Assembly: GCA_003439945.1 (NCBI GenBank)
Contig: QVRM01005925.1
Coordinates: 797,001-861,000, forward strand
Length of the DNA: 64,000 bases
Source: Dermanyssus gallinae
Lineage: Eukaryota; Arthropoda; Arachnida; Mesostigmata; Dermanyssidae
Direction of reading: 5' to 3'
A program made the translations under genes and the position numbers. The notes under the pieces are model-generated. The model had not been told where the DNA came from. It saw only the letters and a program-made list of their open reading frames with translations, and searched no databases. Shown here piece after piece: positions 23,963 through 37,018 of the stretch. Every line of letters begins with the position of its first letter. Within the stretch, counting starts at the first letter, position 1.

Positions 23963-26160
23963 CAAACGCAAAGATAAAAAGGAGCGTGAGATGGCAACGT
24001 TTTTCACTAGGCTAGGGAGGTGGCTGGTCGCGATAAAGCGGGCCGCCAGCCACAAAGGTGCAGGCGTCCCGGGGAGCGCGCGCAGGTTCGGAGTCATATA
24101 TCGTTATGATTGAGAGGCACCTCTGCAAAATGGCGGCGCCCACGGTGCTCTACGCCTGCTGCTCCACCCTGTCGTCTCGTGGCCGGCGTGTCCGACGCTC
24201 ATGTCGGGACGTTCGCGCTCCTACCGTTCTGGTAATTGCGATGAGAGGGATGATGCTGCTGCCGCTACCGCTTTTGCTGCCGATGCTGCTGCTGCAAACT
24301 GCTCTACGAAATAAGCTACTTCGCTTACTGGTCACGAAAGATATTCGAAGGCACAAAGGGCATGGGGGTACCGAAGGTACCACTGTTGCCCCCAACCAAG
24401 GAGAAGCGAGAAGAACTAAACGAAAAATGTCCGCGCACAGTTTCACCAGCCTACATGCCACATATACGTAGATAAGGAATGTCGTAGCCCTTTTTCGCGT
24501 AAGCGACGTTTTTTTTTGTTCGTTTTCTAGTTCGGCAACACTACGCTACTTTCATACAAAAAAAATATCAACTCGTTTCTGCAGTCGCACATACGGAGGG
24601 CAGAGAGCAGGCGGATAGACGGACACAAACACAGGTGACTAGCAGGATTGGAAGAGGGGGGCCCTCTCACCACGCCTAGTGTCGATCGACGACGATTTTC
24701 ACGCTATTGGGTGCAGCAAAGCGTATAGGCATTCAAACGAATAGGTTGGTGGCTTGCTGGCCTTTTTAGCGCTGCGGGCGGATCAACTCCAAATCGATTT
24801 ACCATATAAAGTAGGACAGTAGCACACGTTGCGCCGTCCATACGACCAGCGTGAAACTTTAATGTGTTTTACGAACTGCCTGCAAAACGATCGGTAAGCT
24901 GTTGTTGACATAGGTTCGCCGTCGAAGAAAAAGGTAGATTCAGTAAATAATTAGCTCGACGGACATCTCAACGGAATTAGCGTAGCCTCTACTGTCATCC
25001 GCCGGCAAAATAATGAGCTGCACATTGCTCTGCGCAGTGGGAACAGTGCGTGACTTTCTGGGCATGCTTACGTGACAACCTCTCTCATTATTATGAGTAG
25101 TATCGTAAGCACTATCATAGCACTATTCAACTAGGTTCAAGTCGCAGTCACTAAAACACTAAATTTATCATATGTCTAGATTAGGCCTACACCGATATCA
25201 TGCCAGAAGCCTCGACGGTTGACAAGCCCACTTTTCGGAGGTGTGCTCTGTATTGCCGTGGTATATATTTTACATTTAAACAGTCAGCTATCTAGTTGGA
25301 AAGCTATCCTACACGAATTGATCAATCATTGATGTCACCACTCCTGTATTTGCAGGCTCGATGATTACTAGCTAATTTCGGCAAGATCACGTCAGCCCTA
25401 ACTGCGGTCGCACTCAAAGCACTTGCATTACCAAAATGTTCTAATTATGTCATACGTTAATAATAATCGTGATTTATGTATCGTGTTGTTATTCGTTTTT
25501 TTGGACTGGTAAACTGGTATGTGGCTGCTGAAAGTGTCTTAGAGATCCTCTAAAAACGCAGGTAGCTAAATTTATCAAGTAAAAAGCAATTATCTCAATA
25601 TATTTTCGACCATGAGCTTAACGTCAGTTACATGACAGCAACGTAAATATCTGATAATAATGAAATCTATCGGGAATACTTCTTACTTTATATTAGGGCG
25701 TTTTCCGTGCAATGTGTTGACTGCTGAAGTATTTTTTTCCGAGGCACGCAAATTTCTTAATGCTCATTTCGGTACGCGCACACATTCACGCACCCAGGTG
25801 TATACTAATATTTTACATTTCAGCTGCAGGTACACAGACCAGCTGGTCTACAACGAGACGAAGAAAAAACGCTGAATCGATTTTTACTTACAACATTCTG
25901 TAGTTACACACGTTATAGAAGTAGAGGACAGAGTTAACTAAATCCCAGAATGACAAAAAACATGCCCGTTACTGTGGCGTCTTAAGGCATATGATTTGTG
26001 TAGGCCGAGAGCCGATTACCCCAGGAAAAGCTAAGAGTAGTTAAACATAAATGTACTTCATTATATGAAACAAATATGGCCAATATACAGTTTATACAAA
26101 ACTAAAGACATAATGTCGTGAGGTGGCAGGGTTTTGGGAGTCACCAGGCTTGAGTTAAGA
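23960..26160. other. Gene-free stretch, nothing recognised
   Basis: A GC-richer patch at about 24,050-24,450 has long frames on both strands (137 and 103 codons), but their composition is Arg/Leu/Ser-rich and without motifs. The rest is AT-rich with no recognisable element. Confidence 0.45.
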
Positions 26161-26163
26161 ATG

Positions 26164-26177
26164 TTTGCGTCTGACTG

Positions 26178-26215
<38 letters not shown>

Positions 26216-26226
26216 CAGTCAGACGC

Positions 26227-26229
<3 letters not shown>
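26164..26229. repeat. 15-bp perfect inverted repeat around a (TA)n core
   Basis: The arms TTTGCGTCTGACTGC (26,164-26,178) and GCAGTCAGACGCAAA (26,215-26,229) are exact complements and flank about 17 TA units. The whole 66 bp is therefore self-complementary. A variant of the right arm (GCAGTCACACGCAA) recurs at about 26,631, also beside a TA run and an A-rich stretch. Confidence 0.93.
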
Positions 26230-26257
<28 letters not shown>

Positions 26258-26339
26258 TATTTGGACCGACATAGCCCGCCGGCAAATTCATTTGTCCATG
26301 TTGTCTGTTATCACAATGTGTCACATACCGCACTGAAAA

Positions 26340-26550
26340 CTAACGACTCAAGGCTCTAGGTCCAAGATGGGGCTGGTCCACCTGGCCAAAGTTCCTCTCA
26401 CCGACGCGGCGTTCCCCCTCTGAACGTCTAACGACAAGCGCTGCAGTAAGTACTCCCCCGCTCTTTTGTCTCCTGTAGCAACCACCAATCTTTTCCCGAC
26501 GTCTCTGAGTAATTTTTTGGTAAGCAACCCTGGTCCCCCTAACGTCTCAA
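26340..26550 (-). pseudogene. C-terminal fragment of a REL-type LINE ORF, copy A
   Basis: The minus strand reads ETLGGPGLLTKKLLRDVGKR, then GEYLLQRLSLDVQRGNAASV, then RGTLARWTSP and a stop. The same order (E-TLGGPG, ...QRLSL..QRGNA..V.GTL..W) is found on the plus strand at 39.4-40.0 kb and 40.1-41.0 kb. In those copies it follows an RPDG...(L)VWDAT domain that resembles a restriction-like endonuclease. Copy A is cut off upstream by a (TA)n run. Its clade assignment is an inference. Confidence 0.7.
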
Positions 26551-26558
26551 AAAAAAAT

Positions 26559-26559
26559 A

Positions 26560-26618
<59 letters not shown>
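26559..26618. repeat. (TA)n microsatellite
   Basis: TA run preceded by an A9 tract, truncating the REL-type LINE fragment on its left. Confidence 0.95.
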
Positions 26619-26621
<3 letters not shown>

Positions 26622-26935
26622 ATATATATTGCAGTCACACGCAAGAAAAAAAGAAAATATATATATATATTTATATTAGAGCTCAACATCATACACTACG
26701 TGCTAAGGATGAAATGCAAAGGCCAAATATGGCGCAACAAAATTTAAGGCGTAAAGCCATGCAAACCGTAACCGTTACCATAAACTAAAAAAACTTCACT
26801 TTAACTGATGTAGTGACATGTGAAAGCGCTGAATGATACCTCATAAACCGCGCGTTTACAGAAAAGGAACCTGGCGTGCGTTTCGTTAACAACCATGGTT
26901 GTAGTACCGAACCATTTCTCTCTTGGAGTGCTTGC

Positions 26936-27400
26936 TTAAGTGCTTGTAGCCCAGTCGTAGGTCGGTTTTAGAAGCTCTCTAAAAGTGTATTTATGCCCAA
27001 ACGGAAAGTTGCTACTAGTTATATCGATTTTGACGTAATGTCCACCAATTTCAATACATTGCTGGAGTGCGGTGGATTCATGCATTGAGACACACCTCCA
27101 AAACGCAATGTTTTCAAACATGACCCCGATGGCTTTAATCACTGATTCGTGTCAATAAAAATCGTGTCTTCTTCTCACTTATCTCTCAGAAAGAAGGGGC
27201 CAGGTCGAATGAATTAGCGGGATGCTTCACGAGCGTCGTGGTGGAAGAATGACTGATAACAGCGAGCTCTGGGACTTGTATTCAGGTTTTGTTACTTGTG
27301 ACGAGTCTCCAAATAAAGAAGCTGCTCCTCATCGAATTTTGTCGGAAATTTTTAATTCGGACGTATACGAGTCTCTGGTCTTAATTAGGTAACGCGTAAT
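26936..27400 (-). pseudogene. Possible mariner transposase remnant
   Basis: The minus strand carries ALQQCIEIGGHYVK, which resembles the usual end of a mariner transposase (..R...CI...G.YFE). Further upstream HPANSFDLAPSF resembles the YSPDLAPSD box. Spacing is too short and frames are broken, so an internally deleted relic is the most I can claim. Confidence 0.3.
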
Positions 27401-28900
27401 AAACTACCCATACAGCAGATTTGTTTGGTAAGTTCGACCTAGTCGTGCAAATTCTTATAGAGGAACATCCTTTGTATTCAAGCATAAACGTTTCCGTTAG
27501 CGATGCATAGGTGATGTTTGAGTTTAGTCAATAACACAAGTTACAATTTCGTAGTCTTTCGTTGATTTTGGACGTCCTTTACGGGGGTCGAAATTTTCTG
27601 GCGCATGCTTCCTAGGGATGCTTCCACCTCTAATGGTCGATCAAAGCCCTTCGCAACACGCTTGTGCACTTAATCCTCGCTCGACTGCTGTGGCGCTTAC
27701 ATACTTGCGCTCCTCATTTTGCGCCTCGCACTGCTGTCTGTGGGGAATCGACTTAAATGTTCCACCCAAACGTAAGAAAAGTGTGTGCTGTTCGCCAGTC
27801 GACTGCACTTTTAATCCACTTTCCAATACGCGGGAAATGTCAAAAACTTTGTCGCAAAGGAGTACGACGTGCAATTAAAACGGTATAGTACAATTAAAAA
27901 TAATGACCTACGATCGAAGCGCTATTGTGACCAGTATAAGCCGCTTTCACCAACGTTGCTGTTAACTCGAGGAGTTTGGAGCTTAGACCGATTGACGCAT
28001 TAAAACGGTCGCAGATCTACTGTTGCCGTTTTCGACACTCAATGAACAGAATGGGTTTACGTGAACTACGGTAATTAACGAATTGCTTTTATTATTATGT
28101 TGTATATATGTAGTGAAGAATACGTTGTATGTATGTAGTTTTTTAAATGGATAAATAAATGCAATATTTGTTTTCGAAAAAAATTGAGTAGTCGCTGCCA
28201 AACGGACGTCAATCTTAGTGTTCGGTAGCAAAGGAAAGAAGAAATGCGACAGATTTCGTCGAGACTGCTGAGGCGTTACTGGACGGGTCGGATCGGTAAG
28301 AAAGGCAGGCACGCAGACGTGCAGCCCATCCAGGTTATAGAGCAAACGTTTTCACACTATCTCAAAGCGTCGTAATTATATAATTCAGTAAATAATTTGG
28401 CAAATTTAGTGTACGCAAAGAGATACCGCGGGAGACGACAACGTAAATGAGGAAGAGAAATAACATTTTCAATTAAAAGCGAACAACAGGTTTGCGTATG
28501 CTGTTTTCAACGGTCCTCAGTAACCGCGTTCAAGTATATGACAGATGAACAAAGAGCACTGAACTTGTTTGATGACCCCATTGCGCCAAATGACTCGTTA
28601 GATTGGCACAGAGAACAGCAGTATGGATAATCCAACGTGAATGGGGTTGGAAGACCGCCTCCTCAGCGGTTCCCGGTTGGGTTGGGTTCCGTTAGGGTTA
28701 GCCGTTCTGCACAGCACAGCCCAACCCAGCCCACAATTGTTGTGCTCGGACAATGATTAATCGAAGCCGTTAGATGTGATAATTAATATGTAGAACAGCG
28801 TACGCTCGTCGCGCAGTCCCTATACATGCACGCGATTTTCAATTGTTCTAACACATATTTTCCCGGCAATACTTAATCTTACACGTTTATTTTATATATT
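27400..28900. other. Gene-free stretch; short TTGGG/TTAGGG runs near 28,673
   Basis: No gene was recognised; the 77-codon minus frame at 27,641-27,874 is anonymous. At 28,673-28,735 a GGTTGGGTTGGGTT...TTAGGGTTAG stretch is followed by CCCAACCCAGCCC, forming a GC-rich imperfect inverted repeat. Confidence 0.45.
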
Positions 28901-28914
28901 ATGTATATTATATA

Positions 28915-28920
28915 AATATA

Positions 28921-29001
<81 letters not shown>
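28915..29001. repeat. (TA)n microsatellite, ~85 bp
   Basis: Near-perfect TA array about 100 bp left of a mariner fragment. Confidence 0.97.
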
Positions 29002-29004
<3 letters not shown>

Positions 29005-29094
29005 ACATACATGTACACATATGAATAAATATTTAAAATAAATTTATTACACCTAAATTTAAATATCTAATTAAATGTATGCATATATGCGACG

Positions 29095-29520
29095 ATAGAT
29101 CGAAAAGTTCGGATACATATTTATAATTAAAAAAAACGAATATTTATTTAATTCTCGAAGTGTTTTTGTTCTATTCAAAATAGCTCCTGCCCGCTGCAAT
29201 GCACTTGTGCCACCCTTTTTCCCACTTGTCAAATTTTGTTTTAAACGCGTCTGTCAGAATCGAATCGACTTGAGTTGCTTCTTCGAATGTTCCTTTATCT
29301 CCTCTATCGACATCGAGATGCTGTTGAATATAAAACAGATTTTTAATCAAGTAATTCGAAATCAGTAACGATGTGTGTCGGTGCGTTGTCGTGGCGGAGG
29401 ATCCAAGAGTTGTTCGTTCATGATTCAGGCCCCTTGCGTCGAACTTGCTTTAGCAGTCTTCTTATAATTTTACAGTAGTATTCCTTATTGTCGTTAGCAC
29501 CAGATGGCAAAGTGCTGCAA
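29095..29520 (-). pseudogene. mariner transposase fragment (3' half), family 2
   Basis: The minus strand encodes NDNKEYYCKIIRRLLKQVRR, then TNNSWILRHDNAPTH (second catalytic Asp), then, after frame breaks, KFDKWEKRWHKCIAAG and SYFE, the normal end of a mariner protein. A stop replaces the Trp before TNNSW. The third catalytic box is absent through an internal deletion. The same family is represented on the plus strand at 60.7-61.2 kb; it differs from the 1.8-kb and 45-kb mariners. Confidence 0.75.
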
Positions 29521-32500
29521 AATGATTCTTTTAACAAGGTCATATACTTATTTTGTAAACATTTACAACGGTATGTTTTATTATATATTTACAAATGTTG
29601 CAAGGAGTCGATAGTAATTTAAACCTACTACAGTTACCATTGTGTTGGCAAACAGTTGCAGCCGGAATGCAATAGCTTTTGTTTTTCTCTATGCCAGAGT
29701 CAACTTTAGAGGACTAGTGTCACACATCATTGACCGGATAATAGGTGTCACTTTAAATTTTTCTCTAAGTTGTTTAAGGATTACTAACAACGCAAGCTAA
29801 CCGGAAAAGTGTTCCACTCCCTGAACTCCGCTCGAACGCCAAAAGCTTGGCTGCCGTTGCTGCTTTAAAATTCTGCTTTCTTTGTAACCGAAAAAAACAG
29901 TCAAAATACCTTTGGTATTAGATCTACTGTGTTTAAATTTCTTGGAAGCACTACTGGGAACATTGAGCTTTGGTTTCGGTGTCATGACCATATACCCATA
30001 TCTTTTTAACACAAAACTTGTGTAGCTGTACGTAGCTGACAAACGGCACTCCTATACAAAAAATTACTGGTTTCGATTCAAGTTTTAAAATTCAATGTAT
30101 TAGAATGTTACGCTGTTGACGCAGTTAAACATTGGATAAACCTCAATTCACCCAATCTTATCGTTGTGTATAATACGTCGTGTTTCTTGTCGATGGACTC
30201 CAAATTACAGTTGTACCTAATATGGGTAAGTGTAGGGCATGCATAAATTGTCACAGGTCGTACACAGACGTTAAAGAGTTAACGTTTGCTATACAAATCC
30301 GGTTAAAGTTAACTATACAATTTCGGTCGATTGACGATGAAGCGACGTAACAACCAGTTTGTCCAGTGCGCCCTGAAATGTTTTATCCTTCCGTTACCCT
30401 TAGTAACTTTCCTTGCAGGTTAGGAATATTTCAGCTTCGTGCAGACACTAATCGTGATCGCTCCGATCACGAATAGAAGACACGTTTTGTAAAACAATAC
30501 TTACCAACGTGCATGGATGCATTGAATTTGCGTAACAATGCGCAATTTAATACATTTTTCAACTGACAGCTTGAGACGACTCCATATGATACATGATATT
30601 TATCTTATGATAAATACAAATTTATTCTGTATTGCGTCTCTCAAGGCTGCTGCTAAGGAGGTATCCAGTTCCGGGGAATTGAACAGGTAGTATGTATTGA
30701 AATTTATCATTGTGCAATATTGGCATATTCAGACATCGATGCCAAGCAGTAGACATTAGGCAGATATCAATGCCAAGCTATTTCGCATAGTCGTGAGCGA
30801 TTCACTGCATAGCGCTTTAACAGCCTTTCGTGGGTTTGTTTTGAAAGGCAGTACATTTCTTGAAGACGGAGTTCATGTTGCGTTCTTTCCTATTGCAGGT
30901 GTTACGATCCCGTGTTAGACATTCGATAAAGGTGTGCTTGCACAGCTGCAATGCCAGTGTGGTCGATGCGCTTTGCGGCATATTGTTGCGGTATGAGTTG
31001 TTTTCGACATACGTTTCCTTAACTTTCTCAACTTCTTTTAATTGTTGGTAGTGTCAGATGAGGGGTAAGCGTCCAGAGACAGCGTGATATGACTAGGGCT
31101 GCCTTTGTTCGGTTGGCGGTGGTTGGCGGTTTGCAAATTCGATTCATTCAGTATCATCCTCTAGTAGCATTGCCACTGTAGCGTTTGCCCGTTATTTTCT
31201 CGACAAACACTTCATTGATTGTAAAATGTAATGCAATTTCTTTATGTCAGGTATAAAAATAATTTGGGTGAAATTATTTAGAACCATTCTATTCAAATTT
31301 GTTCTTCGTCATTTATGAGGGGTTTGGTTGTCTAGGCAAAAATATCTTATGTTACGTAAACTTAGCAAAATGGTGCCTCAAAAGGATGAATTCATACATT
31401 CGGCAGTAAGTTATATAAAAGAATAATAAAAAGTGTATGCCGGGGTCTGGCTACGGTGCAACGGCAGATATAGACAAAGACAGAGGTGGAACAAATAAGA
31501 GATGACAACATATACGTATGCCAGTTTTTTGTAATGGACATTGTACAGTTAATGCAATAATTGTGTACATACGGTTTGCAGTTGCATATTATTGGGCATA
31601 TAGATAACATACCATGAAGCCACCTCTATTATCATACAAAATATTGTGTGGTATAATAGACCATGGTATTATATTGTTTACAAGTGTGCGTACTAATGGC
31701 AGGAAAATATTACTAACCGCCAGTAAAGTAAGCACCCTATTCTAAAGGTGACGTGACCTAAACAGCTCTAGGCTTACAACTTCGCTTTTGCCCTTTAAGA
31801 TCTCTGCCTCTCAAATGACTACGAATTGCCTGGTTGCCTGGGTACGCGACTTCTTCAGCCGATTTCCAGCTACTTCCAAAGCAGGTAGGCACACTGACAG
31901 TAAGTAAATGTAGCGGTTTTCCGGAAAATTATTATTCCCCGGGGACAAATGATTCCACCCTGTGGAGATCATACAAATCTTCTTGAACGTCCGTTAACAT
32001 GCAGATTCCCTATGGAGATTAGGGTCCTTCCAATCGTCACCGAGCCTATCCTTAAATATAAGTAAGGCTCTCAGTAAAATGCTTGAAAAATAAGTTATTT
32101 TGTTTTGTTTAGATTTCTCTTTTTTCAGTAGGTTTTATATACACTCATCAGGCTCTCGCCAAAGGCATGTTCTGACCACCGGAAAAGTCGCTAATATAAG
32201 TCATTGTTTTTAAGCGAAGGAAGAAGTTGGAGTGCATGGCTTAATTTGTACAAATCTATAGCATTTATGGGAGTTTCGACAAAAATAATTGCGGTAGCAA
32301 ATTCTTAGTAATAGCTCCTGATGCTTGCGTTGTAGTTAAGACCAGGTATGTCTACGGTATTTGTTTCGATTTTTATGTCGTTTTAGTCTTTCATGCCGTA
32401 TTTTTCGCTGTGACTAAGTTGGGGGTGGTTTAAAAACGGTGCCTTCTACTTTGTGGCCTCAGAGGCGCGTCTACGTTTTAAACGTCGTTAAGGCATGTCT

Positions 32501-33090
32501 CCCTAATAGTACGTATTAAAAGCTTGGCATGCATTTGTTTTGCGTGTATTGACGGTTTCATTTGATTATACTTCGCGGCGTATTCCCTTTGATCTGTTTG
32601 TTGCAAAGGCAGGGACGGCGCGGCAGAGCTGTTCCTTGTACGTTCAGGGGAGGCGTTGTGGCGACTGGTGCTTGTGTTTTTCCTCGACTGTATTTGTTGA
32701 AGGCGACAACGCTATTGCCGCTGTTGCACGTATAACGTCGTCTGTTTACTGGCGGCTGTGTGGTCATGCACGGTGGGGAGGAGTGCAGCAGCAGCTGCAA
32801 CGAATTTTTCGCTTAGCTTATGTACTATATCTTACAGATTTTGTATTTTCGTCATGAACAGCTGTAGTCTGCGAGCTGAGAATCACCAGAGGCCTGAGGA
32901 CAACTATCTAACTATCTTATCTTGATGAGAACTCTTACGGCTATGACAAAAGCCAGTTCTCCACTATGTCTTCTAGCGCACCAAACTGATGAAAGCGCGG
33001 GGCGGCATGTCAGCGCTGTAGGGCAATGATAGTAAACATCACCTGGCCAGCTAAGGACACAGCATTGACTTTAGGGGGAGGTGGTCTGTT
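29520..33090. other. Gene-free stretch, nothing recognised
   Basis: About 3.5 kb of mostly AT-rich DNA with scattered short frames. The 105-codon plus frame at 32,540-32,857 lacks any motif I know and is shadowed by an 80-codon minus frame. No transposon ends or RNA genes were recognised. Confidence 0.45.
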
Positions 33091-33100
33091 TTCCAGACCT

Positions 33101-33136
33101 GGGGGGGGGTCTTCCACCCCCCCCCCCCCCCCCCAG
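33101..33136. repeat. Poly-G run facing a poly-C run
   Basis: A run of about 10 G (near 33,102) and, 8 bases later, a run of about 18 C (33,117-33,134), bounded by CCTGG and CCAGG-like ends. They can pair as a GC hairpin, and the G tract could form G-quadruplex structures. Confidence 0.9.
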
Positions 33137-33139
33137 GAT

Positions 33140-34630
33140 TAATTAGGGCCACCCTAATAGAACAACGGTCCGTCTAGATTGGGCGGTCGGACACAACAGG
33201 GTACATAACAGCAAGCCAGGTAAAGATGCGAGTACTTCATGTCCAGGAAAGCCTATATTAGGCTTTGCTAAGGCCCAAACAGGACTATACAAGAGGTTAA
33301 GAGCTTCGGTTCGGCTTACAAGATCCGAACAAAACCAAACTGTCTAGTCTCGTGGGAAATGAACTACACACTTGACGACGAGCAAATAAAGCTTCGCCTG
33401 ACAAATTCCCTGTTTGACTCTGATGCGATGAGCCTACGGAGCTTCCGCTCACAATGGAACAGTACGATACGGAAAACCCCTCTGGGTTTGGGAAGATCCT
33501 CGTCTCTACGGCCACTTTGTAAGCGGGAAAACTCTAATCCTTTTCAGTCTATTATGAGCACAAGTGTCAATCGAAGCTGATCTTTGGATGGATAATAAGC
33601 AATTAAATTTTAAGTAGCAGGCGCATATATATCTTCAGACATATCTTCAGGCTCTACCTTATATTTATGAGTAGAACCTAAAATCTATAAGGGACCTGAA
33701 TTTGAGCGGACGCTGGCTAAAATTCTATGTAAGGTGGTGATTGGATGGGCCGCTCGTAGACGTGCATGACGTTTGGCCGTAGCTGATGCGGAACTCCTAC
33801 TCCTTCCGGTGTTTTGGGCTAGGTGGGGAAAGCGTCCGTCGACCACCTCCGTTTGTGCATCGCTCGGGCCCTTTTAAAGCTGGTGTATGGTCTTCACACG
33901 CAAGTGTGGAATCATCTGACTCGCCAAACACTGATTTGCTGAAGCAGTGCTTGGATGGGGCCGCTTGAAAATGTAGTTTGCCATGTGTACCCAAGATACA
34001 TCGTACACAGTGTGCTATTACTTGGTGTGCTTTAATAATGGAGATTCCATGAAGATTCTAGTACGTGCCTTGGTCGGCATGGCCGCAGCAATCGCGGCAA
34101 TGTGTTAAATACCATGCAGTTGACTGTCCGGCACTTACAAAGCGCTCGCTTCATTATTATTTCTCCTGTTATAAACAGCTATAAACAGCGCAGGTGCAGA
34201 ATGAACACAACAGAACACAGAGTTGTTTAAGCTAGCTCCTAATTCACAACGACAACGTCTAGCTAAGTCTGGGAGGAGGAGACGCCTAGGCAGATATGCA
34301 AAACCTTTATTGTCGTGGTCGTCAATAGCGGTCTCTTAGCGTTCTTGCTACCGTGTTAAAACTTTAACGGTATGCGCTACTCGGGGGGGAGGGATCTCCA
34401 CTTTAATCCTTCTTTTTTTCTCCTGTCGTTTCTCTGTCTCTATTATCTTCATCCATACACATATCGTCCTTGTCTGTTCTCCAAGCAACAAGATGTATTC
34501 ACAACGTGTGAATATTGCAAGATCGCTGGTTAAAAGGACGTCCGCTAAGCCGTCGTGAGCCCTACTGTTGCCATCCCGCGTCACTAAGGGAACAACGTCG
34601 ACACGAAAGCGCATATTAGCAATATATTCT
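33140..34630. other. Gene-free stretch, nothing recognised
   Basis: Short anonymous frames only, on both strands. Confidence 0.4.
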
Positions 34631-34632
34631 TC

Positions 34633-34634
<2 letters not shown>

Positions 34635-34679
<45 letters not shown>
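34635..34679. repeat. (TA)n microsatellite
   Basis: TA run ending in TACATACATACATA. Confidence 0.95.
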
Positions 34680-34682
<3 letters not shown>

Positions 34683-34689
34683 CATACAT

Positions 34690-36255
34690 ATATATGAATA
34701 TGCATATTTATGAAGGGTAACATCTCTGTCAGCTTTGCCTAGATGGAATAATTTATCGTACTATGTGTTTTGCACTACACTGACTTTTATTCAACGATGG
34801 TCTGGAACTGCGTCTAGAAATCAATATGTCGGAATATCATCCTACCAGTATCTCCGGACAGCCTAAGCAACAGGTTGACATCGTGCATCTGCGTATCAAT
34901 TACGCCGGGCGGCAACCAAGCTGATCGAATCGGCAAGGTGGTTATATGTAGAACTCAAAGTAAAAAGAACTTTACAAGTGTCAATCATAAAGTCAGGTTA
35001 AAGTAGAACGCAGTAACTAAACACAAACGGGACAAGTATTTTCTTGTTTCCACTCGAGGCGCTGTTATTCAAATCTTTAGTGATGTGTTGAAGAGTCGAC
35101 ATAACTTCCAGAATCTTAGAGCCTTAGAGACCGGCTTGGGTATGCTTGCTTTATAGTATGCTTTTACATTATTCTTTCTCTATACTTGCTTTATAGCCTT
35201 TCACTAATTTTAGATTTACATGCCTTCAAAGGCTTCTGAACTAGATATCGCCTCTTGATTGCTCCACGCAAAGCAACTGAATCAAGAAACTTGATATTTC
35301 AAGTTCAAATCCGAGAGTAAAAACTATATTGTTGCGGGTCACTCGAATTCAGGTAGGGAAATTACAGCGTCGATTAATACGATATTTAGGTGCTGTTTGT
35401 ACACGATAAAAACAAGATACATTTACAATTGTCTATAAATTACTTATACATTGATTCAGATCATTTATAAATGCATATAGGGTAACAAATATAATAGTGT
35501 AATTTCGTAGTTTTATCAGCAGCACTACCAAGAGCAAACGGGCGAACAAGTAAGCACGGAACACCACTGCACCACTAGCTCACTTTCGACAGTTACTTTT
35601 CAGCACGTAGAGATTAGAGGCTGTTCAAACTGTTGAATAATTATCGATGTTCCAAATGTGGCAGCCGTGGACCTAATTAGCCTTTGGTTTAGTTACGCAG
35701 TGCAATTGTTGTTCTGTTGTGTCTAGCACGACAGAACTCTGCCTACTTCACATGCAAACGAACGTTTAACCCTTGCTCTATCCCCGTCGTAGTGCAGCGG
35801 CGGCTTTTTCAGTCGATCAGCTTTGGAACCAATTCCACTTTTCAGTGTGAACGGCATATATCAAGGAGACGCACAGCATGTATCAAAGGGCGTCATGCGT
35901 CGCTGTCTTGCTATGTTTCCCTTGACTGGAGGCTAGCTATCAGTCGCTGTTGGCAAAGAGTATTTTTTTATCAGTTCATGTCGACCGTGTCAAGTGTGGA
36001 AATGACTTGTTTTATGAGAGGGGTTGCGCTAAACGTACGCTGAGTTAAGAACGAGATCGGACGCAATGCGCATACGGTTCTCTGTCGCAATTCGTGCCCT
36101 CCCTCTAACGTTCCTCAGGAAACAAGCCTTGGCTCACTTTTATTTTGCGTATTTAGATCTTAATCACACGAATCGAGACAGCGCGCTTGGGAAGTGTAGA
36201 AAATGTTCCCGTCTGTTCAGTCAGAAAAAGAGGGGCACACGAAAAGGGTGTCTAG
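34690..36255. other. Gene-free stretch, nothing recognised
   Basis: AT-rich; frames such as 35,717-36,043 plus (108 codons) carry no motif I recognise. Confidence 0.4.
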
Positions 36256-36334
36256 TCATGATGGATAAATCATCGTATTTATTTCACTCATACTGAGTAT
36301 GCATATAACATGAACAATTATACATATTATACAA

Positions 36335-36990
36335 TTATACACTCAGCTCCTCGCGGCATGTTATACGAGAGAGGCAGTGCAGTGATCTCTTCGCAAGGGC
36401 CAGGCAGGCAGATGCATGAAACTTCGTACACGCCTGAGAGCACAGTCGACAGACGCACTCGGTGTACTCTTCGTGGAAGCTCGTATTCGAACAAACCAGG
36501 TGATGATAGCCATGAACTATGTATCTGGTATAGACGTGGCGATTGTCACACGCAAGACCAGACCAGAGGTGAAAGGCCCTGAAAACATCCAGGTCTCCGA
36601 CCTCTCGTCGGACTTGTTCAACTTTATTTTCCCATTCCGAGATAAAGCTCTCGAATGGTACTGTACGCGGCGTCTTCAACCTTAATCGAATGATCTCAAC
36701 AACTAGTGCACAGCCTGACATTAGGTACACAAAGCGGCTCCTTGCCCGCATTGACAGGCAAAGTACTCGCTTCATGTACATTGTAAAACACCTTTCAAGC
36801 AAACCAAAGTTTGCCCGAGTGAGGTGTTCCCATACTCTGTCAAGACCATGCATCAGCGCCGGAACAACCTTGAGGTAGAAAAGCGCCACTGCCGTCGGGA
36901 CGGACAGTCGCCGGACATCGCCTATTTCTCCATAAAGAGAAATTAGGGCTGTGCGCGCTCTCTCGACGATGTGAGCAGTAAAGGTCGTCC
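36335..36990 (-). pseudogene. LINE ORF2 C-terminal region with Cys/His motif, copy 2
   Basis: The minus frame, from about 36,990 to the stop at 36,335, starts in the post-palm region of a non-LTR RT. It reads FTAHIVERARTALISLYGEI, then LSVPTAVALFYLKVVPALMH, then WEHLTRANFGLLERCF. It ends with HVYTRYIVHGYHHLVC and CVCRLCSQACTKFHASAC, a C-x-C-x2-C-x3-C-x3-H-x3-C module that probably binds zinc and nucleic acid. The catalytic palm is missing because of the inversion. About 39 codons at the start of the open frame are only antisense of the ORF1 segment. The 3' end after the stop carries GTGAAATAAA, as in the intact LINE at 7.3 kb. Confidence 0.8.
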
Positions 36991-37018
36991 CAGTATAAGT
37001 GTGTCGTCTGCTACCGTA

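Noticed and set aside
24058..24471. 137-codon plus frame in GC-rich DNA
   Set aside because: Long frames on both strands of a GC-rich patch, Arg/Leu-rich composition and no recognised domain.
32540..32857. 105-codon plus frame
   Set aside because: No motif, an overlapping minus frame of 80 codons, and no splice or family evidence.
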